From CAZKYX01 sp964557125 (GTDB lineage Bacteria > Patescibacteriota > Microgenomatia > Levybacterales > GWA1-39-11), in assembly GCA_964557125.1 (NCBI GenBank), contig CAZKYX010000026.1:1-15273 (forward strand): a stretch of 15,273 nucleotides of DNA, given 5' to 3'. Shown here piece by piece: positions 1 to 7,207 of the stretch. Position numbers and translations under genes: made by a program. The notes beneath the pieces were generated by a model. The model was given only the letters and a program-made list of their open reading frames with translations. It did no database searches and had not been told where the DNA came from. Position 1 is the first letter of the stretch. The number at the start of each line of letters is the position of its first letter.

Positions 1-59
1 CCTTTCAAGATAAGCCAACTGGTCCTCTAATTGCCCAACCAAGACAATACTTCTCATAA
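1..59 (+). CDS. possible 3' tail of an upstream gene
   Basis: A frame open from base 3 ends at the TAA at 57-59 and encodes 18 residues ending ...RQYFS. The other two forward frames stop earlier, at 28-30 and 11-13. The short tail matches no family I recognise, and 18 open codons can occur by chance. It is given only because the window starts immediately before it and no other gene covers this stretch. The 50 bases that follow it show nothing beyond the pilB promoter. Confidence 0.3.
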   Translation, partial: FQDKPTGPLIAQPRQYFS

Positions 60-110
60 CCAGAGTGTACCATAAAAGCTCGATTTATTACGAAGCTAAC
101 CTAAGCGGGA

Positions 111-139
111 TTGACATTGTCATGTATTCTCTCTACCAT
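111..139 (+). promoter_or_regulatory. sigma70-type promoter for pilB, probably leaderless
   Basis: A perfect -35 box TTGACA (111-116) is followed by a 17-bp spacer and a -10-like TACCAT (134-139). Transcription would start about 7 bases later, near 146, which is at the pilB ATG at 147. The mRNA would therefore have no or almost no leader. The in-frame TTG at 111 is part of the -35 box, so it is unlikely to be the pilB start codon. Confidence 0.6.
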
Positions 140-146
140 TTATTAT

Positions 147-1892
147 ATGCAGTCTTCTGCCCAGAATACGTCGAGTGCTTCAAACGATTTAAATAAAACG
201 ATTGGAGATATATTGGTTTCCGAAGGGCTTCTTACACTAGATCAACTATCACGATTGAAGGTAGAAGCTGCCAACAGAGGGAAGGATATCGACAAACTTG
301 TCCTTGAAGCCCAAATTGTTCCTGAGGATAAATATTATGAAGCAAGAGCAAAACTTCTCGGCGTTCCATTCACATCAGTTGCCTCACTTCCTTTTTCACC
401 TGAAGCTTTAGGATTTATTCCAAAATCGGTATCAGAACGATTTTCACTTATTCCGTTTGGCTTTGACAAAACCAACAACATTCTTTCAGTTGTTATGAGT
501 AACCCAGTTGATGTTGAGGCAATTGAGTTTGTGAAGCAAAAAACAGGACTGACAATAAAAATATTTCAAGGCATACCAAGTGAAATTAATTCATCAATAC
601 AATCGCAGTATAGCTTCGGTCTTGTTGGAGAAGTAAAAGAAGCGCTCAAAGAATCCGAGCAAATTACAAGAGTTAAAACATTCGATGCAAAATCAATTTC
701 AGATGTTATCAAGGAAGCACCAATTGCAAAAATCGTTTCAACCATTCTTGAATATGCAGTAAAGAGTAGAGCATCTGATGTCCACCTTGAACCACAAGAG
801 GACAGAGTAAGAGTGAGATATAGAATTGATGGAATTTTATACGAAAGACTTTCACTTCCTATTGGGGTAAGAGAAGCAGTTATCTCAAGAATAAAAATTT
901 TGTCTGGAATGAAAATAGACGAACATAGAACCCCTCAAGACGGACGGTTTAATTTCAAAATAGGAGAAGAAGAAGTAGATCTTCGTGTGAGCGTTCTTCC
1001 AACTGTATACGGTGAGAAAATCGTAATGAGACTTTTGAGAAAATCAGGAGGTGTGCCAACTATGCAAGACTTGGGACTCAGAGGACCTTCGCTTCGAAAC
1101 CTAGAAGCGGCAATACTCAGGCCTCATGGAATTATTCTTGTCTGCGGTCCTACAGGAAGTGGTAAAACCACGACTCTATATGCTGTTCTTTCAAAGCTCA
1201 ATACAACAAGAGTTAATATTCTTACCCTAGAAGATCCGGTAGAGTACCAGATTCCGGGCGCAAATCAAGTGCAAATTAATGATGATGTCGGACTTACCTT
1301 CGCAACAGGGCTGCGTGCATTCTTAAGACAAGATCCTAATATTATACTGGTCGGAGAAATCCGTGACAAAGAAACAACCGAACTTGCGATACAAGCCTCA
1401 CTTACGGGACACTTAGTATTCTCTACGCTTCATACAGACAGTGCAGCTGGAGCTCTGCCTCGTCTCATTGACATGGGAGCAGAAACATTTCTTCTCGCAT
1501 CAACCATTAATGCAACAGTCGCCCAAAGAATTGCACGAAAAATTTGCCCGCATTGCAAAATTGAATATATACCTCCACAAGAGATGGTAATTGAAATTCG
1601 AAAAGGACTTGGTGAATTAATGGCTCCTGGGGATGATTCGCAAGTAAAACTATTTAAAGGAGCCGGATGTGATGTGTGCGGTCATTCAGGATTTTTGGGA
1701 CGAGTAGGTATCTATGAAGTTATGCCAGTTACTGATTCTGTTGCAAAACTGATTTTGCAAAGAGCTGATAGCACAACTATTGAAGCACAGGCCAAAAAAG
1801 AAGGAATGATAACGATGAAACAAGATGGATATCTAAAAGTTCTTGAAGGTGTAACTACAATCGATGAGATTCTCAGAGTCGCACAGGAGTAA
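147..1892 (+). CDS. pilB: type IV pilus assembly ATPase PilB (GspE/PilB family)
   Basis: This is the cytoplasmic hexameric ATPase that drives pilus extension by turning the PilC platform. It has 581 residues from the ATG at 147; the longer TTG reading from 111 overlaps the promoter and is rejected. In numbering from 111, a MshEN/T2SSE_N domain fills roughly 28-160. It is followed by Walker A GPTGSGKT (346-353), an Asp box (LEDPVEY), Walker B IILVGE (411-416), a His box (STLHTDSA), and two CxxC pairs (479/482 and 520/523) that form the zinc site typical of GspE/PilB. Length is normal for the family. No SD precedes it, in keeping with the leaderless promoter. It leads pilT and pilC on the same strand. 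Family identity is certain; PilB rather than a secretion GspE is inferred from the adjacent pilT. Confidence 0.95.
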   Translation: MQSSAQNTSSASNDLNKTIGDILVSEGLLTLDQLSRLKVEAANRGKDIDKLVLEAQIVPEDKYYEARAKLLGVPFTSVASLPFSPEALGFIPKSVSERFSLIPFGFDKTNNILSVVMSNPVDVEAIEFVKQKTGLTIKIFQGIPSEINSSIQSQYSFGLVGEVKEALKESEQITRVKTFDAKSISDVIKEAPIAKIVSTILEYAVKSRASDVHLEPQEDRVRVRYRIDGILYERLSLPIGVREAVISRIKILSGMKIDEHRTPQDGRFNFKIGEEEVDLRVSVLPTVYGEKIVMRLLRKSGGVPTMQDLGLRGPSLRNLEAAILRPHGIILVCGPTGSGKTTTLYAVLSKLNTTRVNILTLEDPVEYQIPGANQVQINDDVGLTFATGLRAFLRQDPNIILVGEIRDKETTELAIQASLTGHLVFSTLHTDSAAGALPRLIDMGAETFLLASTINATVAQRIARKICPHCKIEYIPPQEMVIEIRKGLGELMAPGDDSQVKLFKGAGCDVCGHSGFLGRVGIYEVMPVTDSVAKLILQRADSTTIEAQAKKEGMITMKQDGYLKVLEGVTTIDEILRVAQE

Positions 1893-1896
1893 TAAT

Positions 1897-1968
1897 AATT
1901 TTTAATTTGAAATTTTTAATTTTTAATTTTATTTCTTTATTTCGAATTTCGAATTTCGAATTTCGAAT
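1897..1968 (+). repeat. 7-bp-period tandem array between pilB and pilT
   Basis: About ten consecutive 7-bp units lie in one register. AATTTTT-type units run from 1897 to 1931, one TTTCTTT unit follows, and then there are four exact copies of ATTTCGA (1939-1966). The array fills almost the whole pilB-pilT spacer and ends 9 bases before the pilT ATG. The TTCGAA core is self-complementary, so the array can also fold on itself. No SD is present for pilT. Confidence 0.85.
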
Positions 1969-1977
1969 CTAGTATTT

Positions 1978-3045
1978 ATGGATATACAACCGCTATTATT
2001 AAAGGCAGTCGAGACAAACGCATCAGACCTCCACTTACTGGTAGGACTCCCTCCTGTCTATAGAATTAATGGAGCGTTACAACAGCTATCAAGCAGTGAA
2101 CCTATTACCAATGAGACGATGAAGGCATTGTGCCTGCCACTTCTTACACCAGCACAAAAAGAAATGCTCGAGGGCAACCGAAGCCTTGATTTTTCATATG
2201 GATTTGGTGGAGGTGATTATGGTGACAAAGGCAGATTCCGTGTCAATTTGTATTTCCAAAGGGGAACACTTGCCGCTGCTTTTCGGCTACTCCCAGCTAA
2301 GGTTAAAACAATTGAAGAATTACGTCTCCCAGGCATTTGCCACAGATTTGCTGCCCTCAAGCAAGGTTTTGTACTAATAACAGGTCCAACCGGTCATGGA
2401 AAAACAACAACAATAGCCTCAATTGTAAATGAAATCAACATGACACGCTCGGCAAACATACTAACGATTGAAGACCCTGTAGAATACATCTTTCCAAAAG
2501 GAAAAAGTATCATTTCCCAAAGGGAACTCGGTCAAGATACTCATTCATGGGGGGAATCTCTCAAAAGCGCACTAAGAGAAGACCCTGATGTTGTTATCAT
2601 TGGGGAGATGAGAGATCCTGAAAGTATTGCCTCGGCAATTACGATTGCCGAAACAGGTCATTTGGTTTTCTCAACACTCCACACAAATTCTGCTGCACAA
2701 AGCATTGATAGAATAATTGATTCTTTTCCAGAAGCACAACAAAATCAGGTAAGAATACAGCTCTCCTCAACACTTGAAGGGATTATTTCACAAAGACTTA
2801 TTCCAACCATCGAAACAGGAAGAATAGTGGCAGCAGAAGTTCTGGTTGCCAACAATGCAGTTCGCTCAAATATCAGGGAGGGCAAAACTCATCTTATTGA
2901 TTCAATTATAGAAACGTCACAAGAAGCAGGCATGAATTCTCTTGAAAATGCACTTGCTCAATTAGTGAAATCTGGAATGATAACGCTTGATGTTGCTCAG
3001 TCATATGCTCTTCGAAGCGAAACCCTAGCTCGACTTGTTGAATAA
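1978..3045 (+). CDS. pilT: type IV pilus retraction ATPase PilT
   Basis: This hexameric motor disassembles the pilus and drives twitching motility and DNA uptake. It has 355 residues, normal for PilT. An N-terminal PAS-like domain (about 1-100) carries the family opening with ASDLHL and RINGAL. Walker A is GPTGHGKT (136-143), with His where Ser is usual. Walker B is VVIIGE (205-210) followed by MRDPES, with a His box STLHTNSA. The PilT-specific C-terminal motif appears as AVRSNIREGK near 290-300, matching the AIRNLIRE box. There are no zinc CxxC pairs, which separates it from PilB. The ATG at 1978 follows the heptamer array without an SD, and pilC starts 3 bases after the stop, implying co-transcription. 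Confidence 0.94.
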   Translation: MDIQPLLLKAVETNASDLHLLVGLPPVYRINGALQQLSSSEPITNETMKALCLPLLTPAQKEMLEGNRSLDFSYGFGGGDYGDKGRFRVNLYFQRGTLAAAFRLLPAKVKTIEELRLPGICHRFAALKQGFVLITGPTGHGKTTTIASIVNEINMTRSANILTIEDPVEYIFPKGKSIISQRELGQDTHSWGESLKSALREDPDVVIIGEMRDPESIASAITIAETGHLVFSTLHTNSAAQSIDRIIDSFPEAQQNQVRIQLSSTLEGIISQRLIPTIETGRIVAAEVLVANNAVRSNIREGKTHLIDSIIETSQEAGMNSLENALAQLVKSGMITLDVAQSYALRSETLARLVE

Positions 3046-3048
3046 CCT

Positions 3049-4251
3049 ATGGATTTTTCATATTTAGCAGTTGATAAAACTGGACAAAAACAAAAGGGAA
3101 AGCTCGAGGCAAATGATCAAAAGGAAGTTGTTGATTTTATTCGCTCAAGAGAACTCACCCCTCTGTCTATAAAAAGTCTTGAAAAAAATAACAGCTCACT
3201 TTTTAACTATTTTTCAAAAGTTAAGGCCAACGACATTGTTATATTCACCAGACAACTTTCGTCTATGATTTTGACTGGTCTTACACTTATCGAAAGCTTA
3301 ACGATTCTAAAACAGCAAAACGACAATCCACAGATGCAAAAAATCGTAAATGACTTAATAGCTAAAGTGTCTGAAGGACAGACATTCTCCCAAGCACTTT
3401 CAGAACACAAAGACGTCTTCTCAGATGTCTATATTGCCCTCATTCGAGCAGCAGAGGAGGGTGGACTGCTTGATAAAGTGCTTTCTCGTCTTGCTGACAA
3501 TCTTGAAAAAAGTGAGGAAGTGAAAAAGAAAGTAAAATCTGCTTTATTCTATCCAGGAATTATCGTTTCCGGTGTTTTGATTGTGCTCACGATGATGAAT
3601 GTGTTTGTTATCCCACAAATGGGAGAACTCTACAAAAGCCTCAATCTCAGTCTGCCACCCATAACTCGTTTTGTGTTATTTATGTCAAAGCTAACAACTA
3701 CCTTTCTTCCCTTTACCATTCTCTTCCTTGCAGGAGCTGGATTTCTGCTTCACCGATTCAAAAAAACACCAACTGGGATACGTGCAATGGATAAGATACG
3801 AATTAAAGCTCCAGTCTTTGGGGAAATCGCAAAACTTTCAGCATTTGACGAAATTACCAGAACGCTTTCACTCCTTATAAGCTCTGGTTCATCCCTTATT
3901 GGAGCAATTGCCATTGCGGCCGATGTTTCAGGAAATATCTTCTACAAAGAGGCTCTCAATGCGACAGGGCAGCTCGTCGAAAAAGGGGTGGGACTTTCGG
4001 CAGCTTTGCAAAATCAGGACATTTTTCCACCGGTTATGATTCAGATGGTAAAGGTTGGAGAATCTACCGGAAAGATTGATGAAAGTTTTTTGAAAGTCTC
4101 AGAATATTTTGAGAGAGACCTTGAAATGAGAGTAAAAACACTCACAACAGCAATAGAACCGATACTTATTATTGTTCTGGGTATCTCAGTTGCATTTCTT
4201 ATCATTTCAGTTATTACGCCTATTTATTCCCTCGTATCGCAGATACAGTAA
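3049..4251 (+). CDS. pilC: type IV pilus inner-membrane platform protein PilC (GspF family)
   Basis: This polytopic platform protein is the one on which PilB and PilT act. It has 400 residues. Two GspF/T2SSF repeats are seen, about 63-190 and 266-392, each opening with a F-TRQLS- or FDEITRTLS-like segment and containing the ARI-like EGG (137-139) and GESTG motifs. Hydrophobic segments near 168-190, 206-236 and 371-393 fit the usual three membrane spans. The ATG lies 3 bases after the pilT stop with no SD, so it probably relies on translation through the junction. No pilin or PilMNO genes follow, unlike many pil operons. The last 18 bases of the gene fall in the 55-bp sequence duplicated across the next assembly gap. 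Confidence 0.94.
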   Translation: MDFSYLAVDKTGQKQKGKLEANDQKEVVDFIRSRELTPLSIKSLEKNNSSLFNYFSKVKANDIVIFTRQLSSMILTGLTLIESLTILKQQNDNPQMQKIVNDLIAKVSEGQTFSQALSEHKDVFSDVYIALIRAAEEGGLLDKVLSRLADNLEKSEEVKKKVKSALFYPGIIVSGVLIVLTMMNVFVIPQMGELYKSLNLSLPPITRFVLFMSKLTTTFLPFTILFLAGAGFLLHRFKKTPTGIRAMDKIRIKAPVFGEIAKLSAFDEITRTLSLLISSGSSLIGAIAIAADVSGNIFYKEALNATGQLVEKGVGLSAALQNQDIFPPVMIQMVKVGESTGKIDESFLKVSEYFERDLEMRVKTLTTAIEPILIIVLGISVAFLIISVITPIYSLVSQIQ

Positions 4252-4443
4252 GGTTACTTTGTTTGTTAGTTAGTTACTTAGTTAGTTANNNNNNNNNNNN
4301 NNNNNNNNNNNNNNNNNNNNNNNNNNNNNNNNNNNNNNNNNNNNNNNNNNNNNNNNNNNNNNNNNNNNNNNNNNNNNNNNNNNNNNNNGTATCGCAGATA
4401 CAGTAAGGTTACTTTGTTTGTTAGTTAGTTACTTAGTTAGTTA
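4234..4443. other. false scaffold gap flanked by an identical 55-bp overlap
   Basis: Bases 4234-4288 and 4389-4443 are identical over exactly 55 bp, and between them lie exactly 100 N (4289-4388). The duplicated stretch includes the pilC stop. This is the pattern left when two contigs that overlap by one k-mer are joined with a fixed-size gap. The true sequence is probably continuous, which puts the next ATG 48 bases after the pilC stop. Confidence 0.9.
4252..4288 (+). repeat. TTAG-rich 8-bp-period repeat after pilC
   Basis: The spacer reads as units of about 8 bp (GGTTACTT, TGTTTGTT, AGTTAGTT, ACTTAGTT), with a visible TTAG sub-period of 4. Its reverse complement (TAAGTAAC) recurs after the next gene. 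The copy at 4407-4443 is the same sequence repeated by the assembly, not a second biological array. Confidence 0.7.
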
Positions 4444-4454
4444 GAAGAAAAGAT

Positions 4455-4814
4455 ATGACCGATTCGTTCAGGTTTGAACAATTAATCGTATACAAAAGCG
4501 CTGTTGAGTTTACGAAAGATTTGTATAGCGAAACACTTGGTTGGCCTAAGACTGAACAATTTGGCCTAGTAAATCAGTGTCGAAGAGCATCAGTTTCAAT
4601 AGCACTTAATATTGCTGAGGGCTCGAGTAGAACAAGAAAGGACTTTCAACACTTTATTAGTCTCTCAAGAGGGTCATGTTTTGAGGTTGCAGCATGTCTT
4701 CAAATAGCGCTTTCACTCGAGTTTCTCTCAGAATCTGACTATCAAAAGCTATATGTTAGAACAATCAAAATCGCTAAAATGCTTTCCTCATTAAAGAGCT
4801 CTATATCTAAGTAA
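4455..4814 (+). CDS. four-helix-bundle protein (S23 / IVP family)
   Basis: The 119 residues match the family of the 23S rRNA intervening-sequence protein (PF05635-type): an opening FRFEQLIVYKSAVEF, a central FGLVNQCRRASVSIALNIAEG, then GSCFEVAACLQIA and a final helix with KMLSSL. Length is typical. The molecular function of this family is poorly defined. Members are found as ORFs inside rRNA insertions, as stand-alone genes, and as distant relatives of the Avd protein of diversity-generating retroelements. No rRNA and no reverse transcriptase are seen here. A purine-rich GAAGAAAAG sits just before the ATG. The gene is bracketed by inverted 8-bp-period repeats (4426-4436 against 4807-4817), which suggests it moved in as a cassette; that is inference. 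Confidence 0.88.
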   Translation: MTDSFRFEQLIVYKSAVEFTKDLYSETLGWPKTEQFGLVNQCRRASVSIALNIAEGSSRTRKDFQHFISLSRGSCFEVAACLQIALSLEFLSESDYQKLYVRTIKIAKMLSSLKSSISK

Positions 4815-4840
4815 CTAATTGACCAAACCACTAAGTAACT
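4807..4840. repeat. inverted copy of the upstream TTAG repeat, 8-bp period
   Basis: CTAAGTAACTA at 4807-4817 is the exact reverse complement of TAGTTACTTAG at 4426-4436. CTAAGTAACT recurs at 4831-4840. In 8-bp register the units are TAAGTAAC, TAATTGAC, CAAACCAC and TAAGTAAC. The first unit contains the stop codon of the four-helix gene, so the repeat overlaps the coding end. Confidence 0.75.
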
Positions 4841-4909
4841 TTTTGTTTTTGCACAGTTTCACAAATTCAGTAGTTTTACCTCAAAACACTGGTATTTCAG
4901 TTCACGCTT

Positions 4910-4939
4910 TGCTATAATTACCAAAGTAGTATATACTTT
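4910..4939 (+). promoter_or_regulatory. extended -10 promoter and overlapping palindrome upstream of gyrB
   Basis: TGCTATAAT (4910-4918) is a perfect extended -10 element (TGnTATAAT); no good -35 is seen. The predicted start near 4925 falls in a palindrome: AAAGTA (4923-4928), a 5-base loop, and TACTTT (4934-4939), with GTATATAC in the middle. It could be an operator or a 5' mRNA hairpin. The leader to gyrB would be about 130 bases. Confidence 0.55.
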
Positions 4940-5007
4940 TCTGAATTCAGTTTTTAGATATTATTCATGAACGCAAATCTTCTTATCATATTGTCAGAAC
5001 GCATGAC

Positions 5008-5036
5008 TTGCATCCCGCAAAAACAACCTTTACAAT
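5008..5036 (+). promoter_or_regulatory. proximal gyrB promoter
   Basis: TTGCAT (5008-5013), a 17-bp spacer and TACAAT (5031-5036) fit a sigma70-type promoter. The predicted start near 5043 would leave about a 14-base leader before the gyrB ATG. Together with the extended -10 at 4910 this suggests two tandem promoters. Confidence 0.5.
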
Positions 5037-5056
5037 AGTTTTTTGTAGAAAAACAG

Positions 5057-7009
5057 ATGGCAAAACAAAACGATTATACAGCACAGAATATTCAAGTCCT
5101 TGAAGGGTTAGAGCCTGTCAGAAAACGCCCCGCAATGTACATCGGCTCAACCGATATTATTGGTCTTCACGAATCACTGAGGGAAATTGTTGATAACGCA
5201 GTTGACGAAAGTCTTGCTGGGGAATCAAAAAATGTATGGGTAATTCTCAATAAAGATGGCAGTGCAACTGTTGTTGATGATGGTCGTGGAATTCCAGTCG
5301 ATGAAGTTCCGGGGTATAAGAAGTCTGGTCTTGAAATGGTCATGACAAAACTGCACGCAGGAGGAAAATTTGGAGGAGGAGCTTATAAAGTCTCTGGAGG
5401 TCTGCACGGAGTGGGAAGCTCTGTTGTCAACGCTCTTTCAACAAAAATGTGGGTAGAAGTAAGACGAGATGGCAAGCTGTACCGTCAAGAATATGCCATG
5501 GGTATCCCAACCACAAAGCTTTTAGAACTAACCCTTAAAGATTCGTATCTAAATACCACATTTCCAAACAAAAGAATTGCAGCTTTAACTCACGGAACAA
5601 CAGCAACATTTTACCCAGATGGATCAATTTTCCAAACAACAGAATTTGAATCAAATATAATACTCAAGCTCATACGTGAAAGGGCATTTCTTGTTTCAAA
5701 ATTATATTTCCATTTCTTTGACCTTCGAGAAGATACCCCACGAGAACTAAACCTTTATTTTGAGGGAGGAATTCTCTCGCTTGTTAAAAAAATTAACGAA
5801 AACAAATTACTCGTTCACTCACCAATCTACTTCAAAAAAGAAGTAAATGAAGTTCTGGTAGAAGTAGGACTTCAATACAACGACGGGATTGCCGAAAATG
5901 TTGAAAGCTTTGTAAATGTTATCAACACGATAAATGGTGGAACCCACGTTGCAGGTTTTCGAAACGCACTCACGAGAAGCATTAACGACTATGCAAAAAA
6001 GCTTGGCGCTATTAAAGACGCAGATGACACAATCACGGGAGAAGATACAAGGGAAGGACTCACTGCAGTTGTTGCCATTCGAATGGAACAAAACAACATT
6101 CAGTTTGAGGGACAGACAAAAGGAAAGCTTGGTAACTCTGAGATCCAACCACTCGTATACCAAGTCGTGAAGGAAGGTCTTGACACCTTCTTCGAAGAAA
6201 ACCCACAGGAAGCAAAACAGGTTGTTGCAAAAGGACAGCTCGCAGCACGCGCTCGACTTGCTGCTAGAGCGGCAAAAGATGCAATATTACGCAAAGGTGC
6301 TTTTGAAGGCGGTTCTTTACCGGGCAAATTAGCAGACTGCCAAGAGAAAAATCCAGAAGTTTCAGAACTATATATTGTTGAGGGAGATTCTGCAGGAGGC
6401 AGCGCTAAGCAGGGAAGAGATAGAAAATTCCAAGCAATTTTACCACTAGGTGGAAAAATTTTGAATACTGAAAGAGCTAGGCTAGATAAGATTGTTGAAT
6501 TTGAGAGTCTTAAAGACATGATTATTGCCCTTGGGATGGGTATAGGTGATACAACTAACCTTGCAAAACTTCGCTACCACCGCGTTATCATCATGACTGA
6601 CGCTGATGTTGACGGAGAACATATCGAAACGCTTCTTCTCACATTTTTCTACAGACATCTCAAATCCATTATTGAAAATGGCTACCTGTACATAGCAAAA
6701 CCACCTCTGTATAAATTATCTTTTGGAAAACAATCACACTATGTATATTCAGATGAAGAGAAAGACAAAATTGTTTCTGAGAATAAGGGTACTAATTGGT
6801 CAATTCAGCGGTATAAGGGTCTTGGAGAAATGAATCCAGAGCAATTGTGGGAAACAACCATGAACCCAGCCAACAGAATTCTTAAGAAAATCAGTCTTAC
6901 CGACAGCGAGGAAAGTGATGCTGTCTTTACGATGCTTATGGGAAGCGAAGTACCTCCACGCAAACATTTCATACAAGAAAATGCAAAACTTGCCAATGTG
7001 GATATATAA
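5057..7009 (+). CDS. gyrB: DNA gyrase subunit B
   Basis: This is the ATPase subunit of DNA gyrase, which introduces negative supercoils as a GyrA2B2 complex. It has 650 residues, typical for a form without the long proteobacterial insert. The GHKL ATP site shows REIVDNAVDE (E43, N47), VVDDGRGIP (D75) and the lid KVSGGLHGVG (111-120). The TOPRIM metal site shows EGDSAGG (E442) and DADVDG (515-520). The C-terminal YKGLGEMNPEQLW contacts GyrA. The start is the ATG at 5057; no clear SD precedes it, only an A-rich GTAGAAAAA. The gene ends in KLANVDI, and this ending is repeated 120 bp downstream. GyrB rather than ParE is supported by gyrA lying two genes on. Confidence 0.96.
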   Translation: MAKQNDYTAQNIQVLEGLEPVRKRPAMYIGSTDIIGLHESLREIVDNAVDESLAGESKNVWVILNKDGSATVVDDGRGIPVDEVPGYKKSGLEMVMTKLHAGGKFGGGAYKVSGGLHGVGSSVVNALSTKMWVEVRRDGKLYRQEYAMGIPTTKLLELTLKDSYLNTTFPNKRIAALTHGTTATFYPDGSIFQTTEFESNIILKLIRERAFLVSKLYFHFFDLREDTPRELNLYFEGGILSLVKKINENKLLVHSPIYFKKEVNEVLVEVGLQYNDGIAENVESFVNVINTINGGTHVAGFRNALTRSINDYAKKLGAIKDADDTITGEDTREGLTAVVAIRMEQNNIQFEGQTKGKLGNSEIQPLVYQVVKEGLDTFFEENPQEAKQVVAKGQLAARARLAARAAKDAILRKGAFEGGSLPGKLADCQEKNPEVSELYIVEGDSAGGSAKQGRDRKFQAILPLGGKILNTERARLDKIVEFESLKDMIIALGMGIGDTTNLAKLRYHRVIIMTDADVDGEHIETLLLTFFYRHLKSIIENGYLYIAKPPLYKLSFGKQSHYVYSDEEKDKIVSENKGTNWSIQRYKGLGEMNPEQLWETTMNPANRILKKISLTDSEESDAVFTMLMGSEVPPRKHFIQENAKLANVDI

Positions 7010-7021
7010 TCTAGGCAAGTT
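6987..7021 (+). other. hairpin across the gyrB stop codon
   Basis: AACTTGCC (6987-6994) and GGCAAGTT (7014-7021) are perfect reverse complements over 8 bp. With one bulged A the stem extends by a further GC pair. The 19-base loop holds the gyrB stop codon. No T-run follows, so it is not a standard intrinsic terminator. Confidence 0.45.
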
Positions 7022-7105
7022 GCAGTCCGCTTAACATCGCTCCGTAAACCGCGTGCGAATAGCATTGAGTGAAACGAATAGGTGCACGGGAAGATGAGGA
7101 GGACA

Positions 7106-7129
7106 AAGCTAGCTAATGTTGATATATAA
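7106..7129 (+). repeat. partial duplicate of the gyrB 3' end
   Basis: These 24 bases encode KLANVDI and a stop, exactly as the end of gyrB does (6986-7009). The two copies are 120 bp apart, a multiple of three. They differ at four positions, all synonymous third-codon positions (AAA/AAG, CTT/CTA, GCC/GCT, GTG/GTT). The roughly 96 bases between the copies (7010-7105) are richer in GC than the surroundings, contain in-frame stops at 7070 and 7079, and carry a repeated CGAATAG. No separate gene is proposed here. Confidence 0.65.
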
Positions 7130-7131
7130 AG

Positions 7132-7197
7132 GTTATTCGTTATTAGTTATTTGCAAATAACGGCGAACATATAACCAATAACAGATAACGGAGGTGA
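7132..7197 (+). promoter_or_regulatory. long inverted heptamer repeat abutting a strong ppa SD
   Basis: Three GTTATTN heptamers (7132-7152) face three ATAACNN heptamers (7171-7191). Bases 7132-7150 pair with 7171-7189 at 16 of 19 positions. Inside lies a competing perfect 16-bp palindrome, 7146-7161. The 3' arm touches the ribosome binding site GGAGGTGA (7190-7197), which stands 10 bases before the ppa ATG. The layout suits control of ribosome access or termination before ppa; no T-run is present. This SD is the strongest in the window. Confidence 0.6.
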
Positions 7198-7207
7198 CAA
7201 TTATATT

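Noticed and set aside
111..146. N-terminal extension of PilB from a TTG start
   Set aside because: The TTG is the first half of a TTGACA -35 box with a fitting -10, and the family's N-terminal domain begins well after the ATG at 147.
4389..4443. Second copy of the pilC end as a real gene duplication
   Set aside because: It is identical over exactly 55 bp at the two edges of a 100-N gap, which is the mark of a k-mer overlap in scaffolding.
4455..4814. Avd protein of a diversity-generating retroelement
   Set aside because: The fold family is related, but no reverse transcriptase, template repeat or variable repeat is present within several kilobases.
4967..5038. 23-codon upstream ORF in the gyrB leader
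   Set aside because: It has no SD, overlaps the proximal promoter, and shows no composition or motif suggesting a leader peptide. It could be real only if the distal promoter is used.
6100..6519. Long antisense reading frames opposite gyrB
   Set aside because: They are the mirror of a well-supported gene, have no recognisable domains, and reflect codon bias on the coding strand.
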